A stretch of DNA of 64,000 bases from Pseudomonas sp. Its GTDB lineage: Bacteria > Pseudomonadota > Gammaproteobacteria > Pseudomonadales > Pseudomonadaceae. The translations under genes were made by a program, and so were the position numbers. Of this stretch, positions 30,547-39,929 are shown in pieces. Within the stretch, counting starts at the first letter, position 1. Every line of letters begins with the position of its first letter. Below the pieces are notes generated by a model. That model saw nothing but the letters and a program-made list of their open reading frames with translations. It was not told the origin of the DNA and did not search any database. The DNA is taken from contig VMRT01000002.1 in assembly GCA_007713455.1 (NCBI GenBank), positions 248,001 through 312,000 on the forward strand, in the 5' to 3' direction.

Positions 30547-30573
30547 GGTGCATGCGTTCCCCGGCCCTGCGCT

Positions 30574-33138
30574 TTAGTCCCTGGCTGGCAGCTGCGATAG
30601 CAGCCGCTGCAGTTCATCGGCCGGCATCGGGTGGCTCATGTGGAAGCCTTGCACCTCGGTGCAGCCGTCGTCTTTCAGCAGCCGCAGCTGTTCCTCGGTT
30701 TCCACGCCCTCGGCCGTCACGCGCATCTGCAGGCCGCGGCCCAGTTCGATCAAGGCGCGTACGATCGAATGATCTTCCATCGACTGCCCGATACCGGCGA
30801 CGAAGCTGTTGTCGATCTTTATCACATCGAAGGGGTAGTGGCGCAGGCTGGTGAGCGACGAGTAGCCCGTGCCGAAGTCATCCACGGCCAGGTGCACGCC
30901 GAGCGCCTTGACCCGCTTGAGCTGGTCCAGCGTGCCCTGCGTTTCCCGTAGCAGTGCACTCTCGGTAACCTCCAGTTCCAGCCGCTCCCCTGGCAGGCCG
31001 TTCTCGCCGAGCGCATGGGCTATCTCATCGAGCAGCCGATCATCATGCAGCTGCAATGGCGAGAGGTTGACCGAGACGACCGTATCGCCTGGCCAGCGGG
31101 TCGCCTGGCTGCAGGCCTGATGCAGCACCCAGCGCCCGAGCGGAATGATCAGCCCGGTTTCTTCGGCCAGTGGAATGAACTGCTCCGGCAGTAGCAGCCC
31201 ACGCTCGGGGTGATTCCAGCGCACCAGTGCCTCGGCGCCGACGATTTGCATGCCCTGGCTCACGTAGCGCGGCTGGTAGTACACCTCCAGCTGCTGCTCG
31301 GCAAGCGCGACGCGCAGTTCCTCTTCGCGCTGGAGCCGCTCGTGCAGCCGCTGATCCATCTCGCGGCCATAGGCACGCCAGGTTCCCCGGCCTGCTTCCT
31401 TTGCCTGGTACAGCGCAATGTCGGCGCAACGCAGCAGCTCGTTGGCCTGGTTGGCATCGTCGGGCGCCAGGGCGACGCCGATGCTGGCGCCGATATTGAT
31501 CTGCTGGTCTTCGTAGACAAAGGGCGCGCTGAGGGCCTCGATGATGCGGTTGCAGAGACGGTCGATATCGGTGTCTTCGCTCATCCGGTGGAGCGCGACG
31601 ACGAACTCGTCACCGCCCAGCCGCGCCACGAGGTCGCCGTCGCGGGTGTGTTGGCGCAGGCGGGATGCCACGCCGATCAGTACTTCGTCACCAGCGGCGT
31701 GACCGAGGGTGTCATTCACCGGTTTGAAGCGGTCCAGGTCGATATAGAGCAGTGTCAGTGCCGAGCCGCTACGAAGCGCCGCCAGATTCTGATCTAGGTA
31801 GTCGCGCAGCCGGCTGCGGTTGGGCAGGCCGGTCAGGGCATCGTGCTGAGAGAGATACTGAACGCGAGCCTGCGCCTTGGTTTCCTCGGTGATGTCGCTG
31901 GCGGTGCCGCGATAGCCGACCAGCTTGTCGTCCTGATGGATGGCGCGGGCAGCCAGCCGGCAGAAACGCTCGCAGCCATCGGCGGCACGATAGCTGCTGC
32001 GCAGTGGCGCGACCTGTGGTGCCTGGAGCCAGTTCTGCAGCGCGGCACTGTCGCTGATCAGCAGTTCCAGCAACGGGCGGCCCAGCCACTGGCTGGATTC
32101 GTGTCCGGTGATCTGGCGAAAGCGATTGGAAAGGAAGGTCAGCCGAGCTTGCGCGTCGGTTTCCCAGATCCAATCGGAAGCGGCCTCGGCGACGTCGCGA
32201 AACCGCTCCTCGCTTTCCGCCAGCGCGCTGCGACTGGCGGCCAGCCTTGCATAGCTGATGTCGAGCAAGTGCAGGCTGCGCAAGGCATGGCGAATGAGCA
32301 ACCAGGCGAGCAGCCCCAGCCCCAGGGCCACGGCCGCGAGGATTGGCAGGGTAACCCACAGCAGCAGGCGCCCCGGCTGCGCCGGCGTCCAGGTGAGCTG
32401 GATGGTCGAGCCATTCTCCAGAGGCCGCTCGATGCGCGGATCATCGGTTGGCGTTGAGTCTGGAGCCAGGCGCAGATGCTCGATCGCATACTGCTCACCG
32501 ATCTCCGCCAGCCGCTCGGCGTCCAGCAGGTCGACGAACAACAGAATCGACGCCGGCCCTTCGTCCTCTTCGATATCCGTGCCACCGGTGGTCAGTTCGG
32601 CTGCGGCGACCAGCGCCGGCTGACCGTCAGCCCAGAGCAGGGCGGAGACGCCCGATTCCTCCTCGACAGCTTCCCGGGCCCGCGCCAGCAGTTGCGGTAA
32701 ACCGTGGAGAAACTCGAAACCGTCGATTGTCTGGAGTTCGCCGCGAACTACGGAATAGGCCGTATCGCCTGCCGGAGAGATGACCAGCACGACCTCGTAG
32801 TCGAAGTCCTTGTACAAGGATGGGCCGAGATTGGCCTGGGTATAAGCCCAGTCGAGGTCGACCTGCCTGTTGAGATGCATGTAGGCGTCGCCCCAGAACG
32901 CATAGTCGACGATGGAGCGGTTCATCCAGTCGTGCTGTGCCTGCAGCGCCTTGCCTACGAGGAAGTGGCTTTGCTGCAGTGCATCCTGATCGATTCTCCG
33001 GGCAATGTGGATGAGTGCGGCAGCGGCCACAATGAGGGCGATGACCAGTACGGCGACCATGCCAGGAAGAATGCGGCGAGCGAAAGTCGAGGCGGCTTTC
33101 GGTTTTACCGGGCCATCGTCGGGAAGGAGAGTTTGCAT
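30574..33138 (-). CDS. CHASE4-PAS-GGDEF-EAL cyclic-di-GMP enzyme
   Basis: Inner-membrane sensor of 854 residues that makes or degrades c-di-GMP. Order: membrane helix (about 25-47), periplasmic CHASE4 domain (about 50-265, HDWMNRSIVDYAFWGDAY), second membrane helix (about 268-290), PAS (about 312-430), GGDEF (about 435-595) and EAL (about 605-850). The GGDEF site is intact (ARLGGDEFVV) with an inhibitory RDGD site five residues before it. EAL residues are also intact (AEALVRW, DDFGTGYSS, VIKID, AEGVETEEQL). Both activities are therefore possible; which dominates cannot be read from sequence. Confidence 0.92.
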   Translation of the reverse strand: MQTLLPDDGPVKPKAASTFARRILPGMVAVLVIALIVAAAALIHIARRIDQDALQQSHFLVGKALQAQHDWMNRSIVDYAFWGDAYMHLNRQVDLDWAYTQANLGPSLYKDFDYEVVLVISPAGDTAYSVVRGELQTIDGFEFLHGLPQLLARAREAVEEESGVSALLWADGQPALVAAAELTTGGTDIEEDEGPASILLFVDLLDAERLAEIGEQYAIEHLRLAPDSTPTDDPRIERPLENGSTIQLTWTPAQPGRLLLWVTLPILAAVALGLGLLAWLLIRHALRSLHLLDISYARLAASRSALAESEERFRDVAEAASDWIWETDAQARLTFLSNRFRQITGHESSQWLGRPLLELLISDSAALQNWLQAPQVAPLRSSYRAADGCERFCRLAARAIHQDDKLVGYRGTASDITEETKAQARVQYLSQHDALTGLPNRSRLRDYLDQNLAALRSGSALTLLYIDLDRFKPVNDTLGHAAGDEVLIGVASRLRQHTRDGDLVARLGGDEFVVALHRMSEDTDIDRLCNRIIEALSAPFVYEDQQINIGASIGVALAPDDANQANELLRCADIALYQAKEAGRGTWRAYGREMDQRLHERLQREEELRVALAEQQLEVYYQPRYVSQGMQIVGAEALVRWNHPERGLLLPEQFIPLAEETGLIIPLGRWVLHQACSQATRWPGDTVVSVNLSPLQLHDDRLLDEIAHALGENGLPGERLELEVTESALLRETQGTLDQLKRVKALGVHLAVDDFGTGYSSLTSLRHYPFDVIKIDNSFVAGIGQSMEDHSIVRALIELGRGLQMRVTAEGVETEEQLRLLKDDGCTEVQGFHMSHPMPADELQRLLSQLPARD

Positions 33139-33260
33139 GAGGGGATTCCTGCCAGCACTGCATTGGATCGCGGCAATGGCGGCATGGTGCCACTACCGCT
33201 CGGCAAAATCATCGTAAATTGCGCGGACCACTGGCTCGAGCGACTGCGTTCTATCGACTT

Positions 33261-33428
33261 TTAGCGGTCGCGGGAGTCCTGCGCGTCCGCCTCGGCATTG
33301 CGTTGAGCGATGCGTTTTTTCTGTTCTTCGGTCAGGGGAATCTTCTTTGCCGTCGAGCGCAGCATCAGCAGGCTACCGACGATCGAGCCCAGCGCGACGA
33401 GCAGAATAAGCCAGAAATACCAGGGCAT
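33261..33428 (-). CDS. DUF2897 small membrane protein
   Basis: Small 55-residue protein starting MPWYFWLILLVALGSIVGSL, with one membrane helix (about 3-24) and a charged tail (LTEEQKKRIAQRNAEAD). The ATG at 33428 follows GGAGG on the minus strand. A protein of this type is divergent from pyrF in other pseudomonads. Function is unknown. Confidence 0.8.
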   Translation of the reverse strand: MPWYFWLILLVALGSIVGSLLMLRSTAKKIPLTEEQKKRIAQRNAEADAQDSRDR

Positions 33429-33594
33429 GTTTTTCCTCCGGGCGGTTGGGCGACAGTGACGAGCCGCACTCTACGTGGCTGCGTCAGGGTGGTCACTATC
33501 GGCGTTGCGATAGCTATTCTGACCCCTCAGGGAGGCTTTCGTCGCGCGCGGTGTTTTCTGCGACAATGCGCGCCGACTTTTCCGAGGACGTGTC

Positions 33595-34290
33595 ATGACC
33601 TGCCAGACTCCGATTATCGTAGCGCTCGATTTCCCCTCCCGCGATGCTGCTTTGGCATTGGCGCGCCAGCTCGATCCGCGGCTTTGCCGGGTCAAGGTCG
33701 GCAAGGAGCTGTTCACGCGTTGCGGTCCGGCGGTGGTCGAGGCATTGCAGGGAATGGGCTTCGAGGTGTTTCTCGACCTCAAGTTTCACGATATTCCCAA
33801 CACCACCGCGATGGCGGTGAAGGCCGCTGCCGAGCTGGGCGTGTGGATGGTCAACGTGCACTGCTCCGGCGGTCTGCGGATGATGGCGGCCTGCCGTGAC
33901 ACGCTTTCTGGTATGGCCGGACCCACGCCGCTGCTGATTGGTGTCACCGTGCTGACCAGCATGGAGCAGGACGATCTCGCTGGCATCGGTCTGGATATCG
34001 CACCGCAGGAGCAGGTGCTGCGGCTGGCCGGGCTGGCTGCGCAGGCTGGGCTGGATGGACTGGTCTGTTCGGCGCAGGAGGCAGTGCCGCTCAAGGCGAA
34101 GTTCCCGGCGCTACAGCTGGTCACACCGGGTATTCGTCCGGCCGGCAGTGCGCAGGACGATCAGCGCCGCATCCTGACTCCGGCCCAGGCCATGGCTGCA
34201 GGCTCCGATTATCTGGTGATTGGCCGGCCGATCGCGCAGGCAGCCGATCCGGCGCAAGCGCTGGCAGCCGTGGTGGCCGAGCTGGCATGA
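33595..34290 (+). CDS. pyrF: Orotidine-5'-phosphate decarboxylase
   Basis: Final step of UMP synthesis. The 231-residue enzyme has [14 protein letters not shown], the catalytic [10 protein letters not shown] with the Asp-Lys-Asp array, and VTPGIRP with a C-terminal phosphate-binding GRPI. It is monocistronic: divergent from the DUF2897 gene and followed by a terminator. Confidence 0.97.
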   Translation: MTCQTPIIVALDFPSRDAALALARQLDPRLCRVKVGKELFTRCGPAVVEALQGMGFEVFLDLKFHDIPNTTAMAVKAAAELGVWMVNVHCSGGLRMMAACRDTLSGMAGPTPLLIGVTVLTSMEQDDLAGIGLDIAPQEQVLRLAGLAAQAGLDGLVCSAQEAVPLKAKFPALQLVTPGIRPAGSAQDDQRRILTPAQAMAAGSDYLVIGRPIAQAADPAQALAAVVAELA

Positions 34291-34292
34291 CG

Positions 34293-34326
34293 AAAAAAGG
34301 CTGGGCCTCACGGCTCAGCCTTTTTC
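34293..34326. terminator. Bidirectional intrinsic terminator
   Basis: AAAAAGGCTG-GGCC-tcac-GGCT-CAGCCTTTTT, a long stem with flanking A and T runs, lies between the convergent pyrF and oxidoreductase genes. Confidence 0.9.
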
Positions 34327-34341
34327 GCAGCGGGCAGTTGC

Positions 34342-35346
34342 TCAGCTGACCTTGAGCACCAGCTTGCCGAAGTTGCCGCCGGTGAACAGCTTCATCAGCG
34401 TGTCCGGAAAGGTCTGCAGTCCCTCGATGATGTCTTCCTTGCTCTTGAGCTGGCCGCTCGCGAGCCATTCGGCCATGTCGCGCATCGCCTCGGGATAGCG
34501 AGTGACATAGTCAGTCACCACCATACCTTCCATGCGCGCTCGATTGACCAGCAGCGACAGGTAGTTGGACGGGCCCTTCACCGCTTCCTTGTTGTTGTAC
34601 TGGCTGATGGCCCCGCAGATCACCACGCGAGCGCCGACGCTGATGCGCTGCAGCACCGTATCCAGGATGTCGCCGCCGACGTTGTCGAAGAACACGTCCA
34701 CGCCTTTCGGGCATTCACGCTTCAAGCCCGCTGCCAGGTCTTCATTCTTGTAATCGATGGCGCCGTCGAAACCGAGTTTTTCGGTCAGGAAGCGGCACTT
34801 GTCCGCGCCGCCGGCGATACCCACCACGCGACACCCCTTGATCTTGGCGATCTGCCCGGCAACGCTGCCGACCGCACCGGCGGCGCCGGAGATCACCACG
34901 GTCTCGCCGGCCTTGGGCTGGCCAACCGCAAGCAGCGCGAAGTAGGCGGTCATGCCGGTCATGCCCAGCGCGGACAGGTAACGCGGCAGCGGAGCCTGTT
35001 GCGGGTCGACCTTGTAGAAACCCTTCGGCTCGCCGAGGTAGTAACCCTGCACGCCCAGCGCACCGTTTACATAGTCGCCTTCCTTGTAGTCAGGATGCTG
35101 CGAGGCGATCACCTTGCCGACGCCGAGGGCGCGCATTACTTCGCCGATGCCCACCGGCGGAATGTAGGACTTGGCATCGTTCATCCAGCCGCGCATGGCC
35201 GGGTCGATGGACAGGTATTCGACCTTGACCAGAATCTGATTGGGGCCAGGCTCGCTCACCGGCTTCTCGACGTAGTCGAAGGTCTCCCGGGTCGGCGCAC
35301 CGATCGGCCGCTGGGCTAGCAGGAATTGCTGGTTGAGCAGGGTCAT
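34342..35346 (-). CDS. curA: Zinc-independent NADP-dependent oxidoreductase (MDR, CurA-like)
   Basis: Medium-chain reductase of 334 residues, like 2-alkenal/curcumin reductases. It has IDPAMRGWMNDAKSYIPPVG near the N-terminus and the NADP-binding SGAAGAVGSVAGQIAKIKGC; the zinc-ligand cysteines of alcohol dehydrogenases are absent. The ATG at 35346 (MTLLNQQFLLAQRP) is chosen over a frame reaching 35787, which runs antisense through the SDR gene. Substrate unknown; symbol by resemblance. Confidence 0.8.
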   Translation of the reverse strand: MTLLNQQFLLAQRPIGAPTRETFDYVEKPVSEPGPNQILVKVEYLSIDPAMRGWMNDAKSYIPPVGIGEVMRALGVGKVIASQHPDYKEGDYVNGALGVQGYYLGEPKGFYKVDPQQAPLPRYLSALGMTGMTAYFALLAVGQPKAGETVVISGAAGAVGSVAGQIAKIKGCRVVGIAGGADKCRFLTEKLGFDGAIDYKNEDLAAGLKRECPKGVDVFFDNVGGDILDTVLQRISVGARVVICGAISQYNNKEAVKGPSNYLSLLVNRARMEGMVVTDYVTRYPEAMRDMAEWLASGQLKSKEDIIEGLQTFPDTLMKLFTGGNFGKLVLKVS

Positions 35347-35563
35347 GGAATAAGCCTCGTGTTTGCGAAAGGTTTGGTTTAGCCCGGCCAGCGCCGCGCC
35401 GCAAGCTACGTCAGCAGGCTGGAATGAACGGGCATCCAGTTCGGTGATATGACCGTGCCGGCAGTTAAATGAGCGAGCGCATAGCGGTATAAGTTCGACC
35501 GGGAAGCCTTGTGCGGTCATTTTGCGGGCGCAAGGTGAGTCGAATTCTTCGGGAAGAACAATC

Positions 35564-36325
35564 ATGAGCATGACATTCTCCGGGCAGGTTGCCCTGGTTA
35601 CCGGCGCAGCAGCAGGAATCGGTCGCGCCACCGCGCAGGCGTTCGCCGAGCAGGGCCTCAAGGTGGTGCTGGCCGACATCGACGAAGCGGGCATCCGCGA
35701 TGGCGCAGAAAGCATTCGTGCTGCTGGCGGCCAGGCGATCGCCGTGCGCTGCGACGTCACGCGCGATGCGGAGGTCAAGGCGCTCATCGAGCAGACGCTG
35801 GCGCAGTACGGGCGGCTCGATTACGCCTTCAACAATGCCGGCATCGAGATCGAGCAGGGACGCCTGGCCGAAGGCAGCGAGGCGGAGTTCGACGCGATCA
35901 TGGGCGTCAACGTCAAGGGCGTCTGGTTGTGCATGAAGCACCAGCTGCCGGTCATGCTGGCGCAGGGTGGTGGCGCCATCGTCAACACCGCGTCCGTTGC
36001 GGGTCTCGGTGCCGCGCCGAAGATGAGTATATACGCGGCATCCAAGCATGCGGTGATCGGCCTGACCAAGTCGGCAGCGATCGAGTACGCCAAGAAGCAG
36101 ATTCGCGTGAATGCGGTATGCCCGGCGGTGATCGACACCGACATGTTCCGCCGTGCCTACGAGGCCGACCCGCGCAAGGCGGAGTTCGCTGCGGCCATGC
36201 ACCCAGTCGGGCGCATCGGCAAGGTCGAAGAGATTGCCGCCGCGGTGCTGTACCTGTGCAGCGACAGCGCCGCCTTCACTACCGGTCATGCGCTGGCGGT
36301 AGATGGCGGGGCGACGGCGATCTGA
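35564..36325 (+). CDS. Short-chain dehydrogenase/reductase
   Basis: Classical SDR oxidoreductase of 253 residues. The cofactor motif is TGAAAGIGRATAQAF, followed by the acidic LADID that usually indicates NAD(H), NNAGIE, the catalytic Ser in TASVAG and YAASKHAV. It is divergent from the CurA-like gene (217 bp apart; a weak TTAAAT-17-TATAAG promoter precedes it) and convergent with benE. The ATG at 35564 follows gggaagaa. Substrate unknown. Confidence 0.85.
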   Translation: MSMTFSGQVALVTGAAAGIGRATAQAFAEQGLKVVLADIDEAGIRDGAESIRAAGGQAIAVRCDVTRDAEVKALIEQTLAQYGRLDYAFNNAGIEIEQGRLAEGSEAEFDAIMGVNVKGVWLCMKHQLPVMLAQGGGAIVNTASVAGLGAAPKMSIYAASKHAVIGLTKSAAIEYAKKQIRVNAVCPAVIDTDMFRRAYEADPRKAEFAAAMHPVGRIGKVEEIAAAVLYLCSDSAAFTTGHALAVDGGATAI

Positions 36326-36329
36326 CGGC

Positions 36330-36355
36330 GTGCCCGGCGCTGTCTGGCCGGGCAC
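36330..36355. terminator. Hairpin between convergent SDR and benE genes
   Basis: GTGCCCGGC pairs perfectly with GCCGGGCAC across an eight-base loop. The T-run is poor (CCCCTTTC), so it may be a weak or factor-assisted terminator. Confidence 0.5.
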
Positions 36356-36370
36356 CCCTTTCAGCGCCGC

Positions 36371-37558
36371 TCAGTTACGACGGTGCAGAATCAGCAAGGT
36401 GATTACACCTGCGATCAATCCCCACAGCGCCGCGCCGATGCCGAACAGCGTCAGCCCCGACGCGGTGACCATGAAGGTAATCAGCGCTGCCTCTCGCTCG
36501 TCGGGCTGTTGCATCGCCTGGGTCAGCCCCGAGCCGATCGAGCCGAGCAATGCCAGCGCGGCGACGGACAACACCAGTGCCGCGGGGAAGGCGGCGAACA
36601 GCGCGGCCAGGGTTGCGCCGAAGATGCCGGCAATGCCGTAGAACACACCGCACCAGGCAGCAGCGGTATAGCGTTTTTGCGGGTCGGGATGAGCTTCTGG
36701 GCCTGCGCAGATGGCCATGGTGATCGCCGCCAGGTGAATGCCGTGAGAGCCGAACGGCGCCAGCAGTACCGAAGCGATGCCGGTGGTGGAGATCAGCGGC
36801 GAAGCCGGCACCTGATATCCCTCGGCACGCAGCACGGCCAGGCCTGGCATGTTCTGCGAAGCCATGGCGATGACGAACAGCGGGATGCCGATACTGAAGA
36901 TCGCCGCGAGGGAAAACGCCGGTGTGGTCCACACCGGCACCGCGACCTGCAGGCTGAAGCGCTGGAAGTCCAGCAGGCCGGAAATACCGGCGATCAGGCA
37001 GCCGACCAGCAGCGCAGCGAGCACGGCGTAGCGGGGCTGCATTCGCTTGGCCAGCAGGTAGCTGAAGAACATGCCGAGCACCAGCACCGGCTGAACCTCA
37101 ACGGCACGGAAAATCTCGCTTCCGATATTGAACAGCACGCCCGCCAGCAGCGCGGCAGCCAGCGATGCCGGTACTCGCCGCATCAGCCGATCGAAGCTTC
37201 CAGTCAGGCCGCACAGGGCAATCAGCGCCGAGGCGAAGATGAAGGCGCCGATGGCTTCGGCGTACGGCACGCCGGGCAGACTGGTGATCAACAGGGCCGC
37301 GCCGGGCGTCGACCAGGCAACCACCACCGGCGTGCGATAGCGCAGCGACAGGCCGATGCTGCAGATCGCCATGCCGACCGACAGTGCCCAGATCCACGAA
37401 GAGATCTGCGCCGTGCTCAGGCCTGCTGCCTGGCCGGCCTGGAACATCAGCACCAGCGAGCTGGTATAGCCGGTGAGCATGGCGATGAAGCCGGCGACGA
37501 CGGTCGAAGGCGAGCTATCGCTCAGGGGGCGCAGGGCGGTACGGCTGATTTCGTTCAT
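36371..37558 (-). CDS. benE: BenE-family benzoate/H+ symporter
   Basis: Inner-membrane transporter of 395 residues with about 12 hydrophobic segments. Family features include the STPGAALL segment and FIASALIALCGLTG, with IPLFVIAMASQNMPGLAVLRAEGY in the middle. BenE proteins take up benzoate, but no ben degradation genes are in the window, so the real substrate may differ. It is divergent from the flagellar fliE operon. Confidence 0.82.
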   Translation of the reverse strand: MNEISRTALRPLSDSSPSTVVAGFIAMLTGYTSSLVLMFQAGQAAGLSTAQISSWIWALSVGMAICSIGLSLRYRTPVVVAWSTPGAALLITSLPGVPYAEAIGAFIFASALIALCGLTGSFDRLMRRVPASLAAALLAGVLFNIGSEIFRAVEVQPVLVLGMFFSYLLAKRMQPRYAVLAALLVGCLIAGISGLLDFQRFSLQVAVPVWTTPAFSLAAIFSIGIPLFVIAMASQNMPGLAVLRAEGYQVPASPLISTTGIASVLLAPFGSHGIHLAAITMAICAGPEAHPDPQKRYTAAAWCGVFYGIAGIFGATLAALFAAFPAALVLSVAALALLGSIGSGLTQAMQQPDEREAALITFMVTASGLTLFGIGAALWGLIAGVITLLILHRRN

Positions 37559-37732
37559 TGCTGATTTCTACTTATGCAAGGTATGACGTCGCGCGGCTGC
37601 GGCAGCCTATCGTACAAAGCCTATTGGCCGTGCTCGGATAGCGTCGCGGTACAGCCGCCCGCGTATTGGACGTAACAGTTGCAACGGGCGTGAGTGCAGG
37701 TCATCGCCGCGCCTGGCCGCTGGTATTCGATC

Positions 37733-37748
37733 TGGCACCCTTGTTGCT
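37733..37748 (+). promoter_or_regulatory. Sigma-54 promoter of the fliE operon
   Basis: TGGCAC-CCTTG-TTGCT is a perfect -24/-12 element. Transcription should begin near 37760, 45 bp before fliE. In P. aeruginosa the corresponding promoter needs RpoN and FleR. Confidence 0.92.
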
Positions 37749-37804
37749 ATCTAGTCTTTGCCTGCCGCGATGCGTCAAAAAAACCGCGGCTGTTGGAGGA
37801 TTAG

Positions 37805-38134
37805 ATGAGTCAGGGTGTTCAATTCAATCGCTTGATGCTGGAAATGCGGGCCATGCAGACCGATGCAATGGCGCGCGCCAAGCCGGAGGTCAAGACCCAG
37901 GAGGTCGGCGCTCCGAGCTTCTCCGACATGCTTGGCCAGGCGGTGAATAAAGTGCACGAAACCCAGCAGGTTTCGAGCCAGCTGTCATCTGCCTTCGAGA
38001 TGGGGCAGGGCGGTGTCGACCTGACCGAAGTGATGATCGCCTCCCAGAAGGCAAGCGTTTCCTTTCAAGCCATGACCCAGGTGCGCAACAAACTGGTTCA
38101 GGCTTATCAAGACATCATGCAGATGCCGGTGTGA
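37805..38134 (+). CDS. fliE: Flagellar hook-basal body protein FliE
   Basis: Links the MS ring to the rod. The 109-residue protein ends in the conserved helical region [39 protein letters not shown]. It has no signal peptide and is exported by the flagellar type III system. The ATG follows ttggagga, and fliF begins 13 bp downstream. Confidence 0.96.
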   Translation: MSQGVQFNRLMLEMRAMQTDAMARAKPEVKTQEVGAPSFSDMLGQAVNKVHETQQVSSQLSSAFEMGQGGVDLTEVMIASQKASVSFQAMTQVRNKLVQAYQDIMQMPV

Positions 38135-38147
38135 GGCGGATTGAATC

Positions 38148-39929
38148 ATGGCTGAAGCGGTGAACGTTCCGGTGCCGGCTACTCCCGAGGGTGTCAAGAA
38201 GCCCCTGCTGGGCTTGTCCTTTCTGGAAAACCTTTCGGATATGTCCATGCTGCGGCAGGTCGGCCTGTTGGTCGGGCTGGCGGCCAGCGTGGCGATCGGT
38301 TTTGCCGTGGTGCTCTGGTCGCAGCAGCCCGATTATCGTCCGCTGCTCGGCAGCCTGGCGGGGATGGATGCCAATCAGGTGATGGAAACCCTCGCCGCTG
38401 CGGATATCGCCTATACCGTCGAACCGAACTCCGGCGCCCTGCTGGTCAAGGCGGATGATCTTGCTCGCGCACGTCTCAAGCTCGCCGGTGCGGGTATCGC
38501 GCCGGCCGACAGCAACATCGGTTTCGAAATCCTCGACAAGGAACAGGGGCTGGGTACCAGCCAGTTCATGGAGGCGACCCGTTATCGCCGTGGTCTCGAG
38601 GGCGAATTGGGCCGCACCATTTCCAGCCTGAACAACGTCAAGGGCGCCCGTGTGCACCTGGCGATCCCGAAGAGCTCGGTGTTCGTTCGCGACGAGCGCA
38701 AGCCCAGTGCCTCGGTACTGGTGGAGCTTTACCCAGGCCGCGCGCTGGAGCCGAGCCAGGTGATGGCGATCATCAACCTCGTCGCCACCAGCGTGCCGGA
38801 ACTGAGCAAATCGCAGATCACCGTGGTGGATCAGAAGGGCAACCTGCTGTCCGATCAGCAGGAACTGACCGAGCTGAGCATGGCCGGCAAGCAGTTCGAC
38901 TACAGCCGCCGCATGGAAGGCCTCTACACCCAGCGCGTGCACAACATTCTGCAGCCAGTGCTGGGCAGCGGCCGCTATAAGGCCGAAGTCTCCGCGGACG
39001 TGGATTTCAGCGCCGTCGAATCCACCTCGGAAACCTTCAACCCCGATCAGCCGGCGTTGCGCAGCGAGCAGAGCGTCAATGAGCAGCGCCAGAGCAGCCT
39101 GCCGCCGCAAGGCGTGCCGGGCGCCCTGAGCAATCAGCCTCCTGGCCCGGCGACCGCGCCGGAGCAGGCCAATCAGGCCGCAGCCGCCGCGGGCGCCGTG
39201 GCTCCTGGTCAGCCTCTGCTCGATGCCAATGGTCAGCAGGTCATGGATCCCGTGACCGGTCAGCCGATGCTCGCGCCTTATCCGGCCGACAAGCGCGAGC
39301 AGGCTACGCGCAACTACGAACTCGATCGCTCGATCAGCTATACCAAGCAGCAGCAAGGTCGCCTGCGCCGGCTCTCGGTGGCAGTAGTGGTCGACGATCA
39401 GATGACGCTCAATGCGGCCGGCGAGATGGTTCGCGTACCGTGGAACGCCGATGATCTGGCGCGCTTCACTCGCCTGGTGCAAGACGCGGTGGGTTTCGAT
39501 GCCAGCCGCGGCGATAGCGTCAGCGTGATCAACACCGCGTTCGTCGCCGACAGCGCCGGTGAGACCTTCGAAGAGATACCGTTCTACTCGCAACCGTGGT
39601 TCTGGGATGTGGTCAAGCAGGTCCTCGGCGTGCTGTTCATCCTGGTGCTGGTGTTCGGTGTGCTGCGTCCGGTGCTCAAGAGCCTCACCAATCCGTCCAG
39701 CGGCAAGGAACTGCAGGTTGCCAGCGGTCCGGGCGAACTGGGTGACGATGATGGACTGGACTCCGGCCTGGCCAGTGACCGGGTCAGCCTGAGCGGCCCG
39801 CAGAACATTCTGCTGCCGAGCCCCAGCGAGGGATATGAAGCCCAGCTGAACGCGATCAAGAACCTTGTGGCCGATGACCCGGGACGGGTAGCCCAGGTGG
39901 TGAAAGAGTGGATCAACGCCGATGAATGA
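38148..39929 (+). CDS. fliF: Flagellar MS-ring protein FliF
   Basis: Forms the inner-membrane MS ring on which the motor and export gate assemble. The 593-residue protein has membrane helices near 42-63 and 475-495, a YscJ-type secretin-like domain (about 60-235, EQGLGTSQFMEATRYRRGLEGEL) and a C-terminal tail that binds FliG. A low-complexity Pro/Ala/Gln loop lies near residues 325-365. It overlaps fliG by eight bases. Confidence 0.98.
   Translation: MAEAVNVPVPATPEGVKKPLLGLSFLENLSDMSMLRQVGLLVGLAASVAIGFAVVLWSQQPDYRPLLGSLAGMDANQVMETLAAADIAYTVEPNSGALLVKADDLARARLKLAGAGIAPADSNIGFEILDKEQGLGTSQFMEATRYRRGLEGELGRTISSLNNVKGARVHLAIPKSSVFVRDERKPSASVLVELYPGRALEPSQVMAIINLVATSVPELSKSQITVVDQKGNLLSDQQELTELSMAGKQFDYSRRMEGLYTQRVHNILQPVLGSGRYKAEVSADVDFSAVESTSETFNPDQPALRSEQSVNEQRQSSLPPQGVPGALSNQPPGPATAPEQANQAAAAAGAVAPGQPLLDANGQQVMDPVTGQPMLAPYPADKREQATRNYELDRSISYTKQQQGRLRRLSVAVVVDDQMTLNAAGEMVRVPWNADDLARFTRLVQDAVGFDASRGDSVSVINTAFVADSAGETFEEIPFYSQPWFWDVVKQVLGVLFILVLVFGVLRPVLKSLTNPSSGKELQVASGPGELGDDDGLDSGLASDRVSLSGPQNILLPSPSEGYEAQLNAIKNLVADDPGRVAQVVKEWINADE

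Noticed and set aside
33139-33260. Possible promoter for the GGDEF-EAL gene on the minus strand
   Set aside because: Only a TTTACGAT-like -10 without a matching -35 is visible; too weak to list.
36371-37558. benE plus SDR as a benzoate degradation cluster
   Set aside because: No ben or cat catabolic genes occur in the window, and the SDR is convergent rather than co-transcribed.
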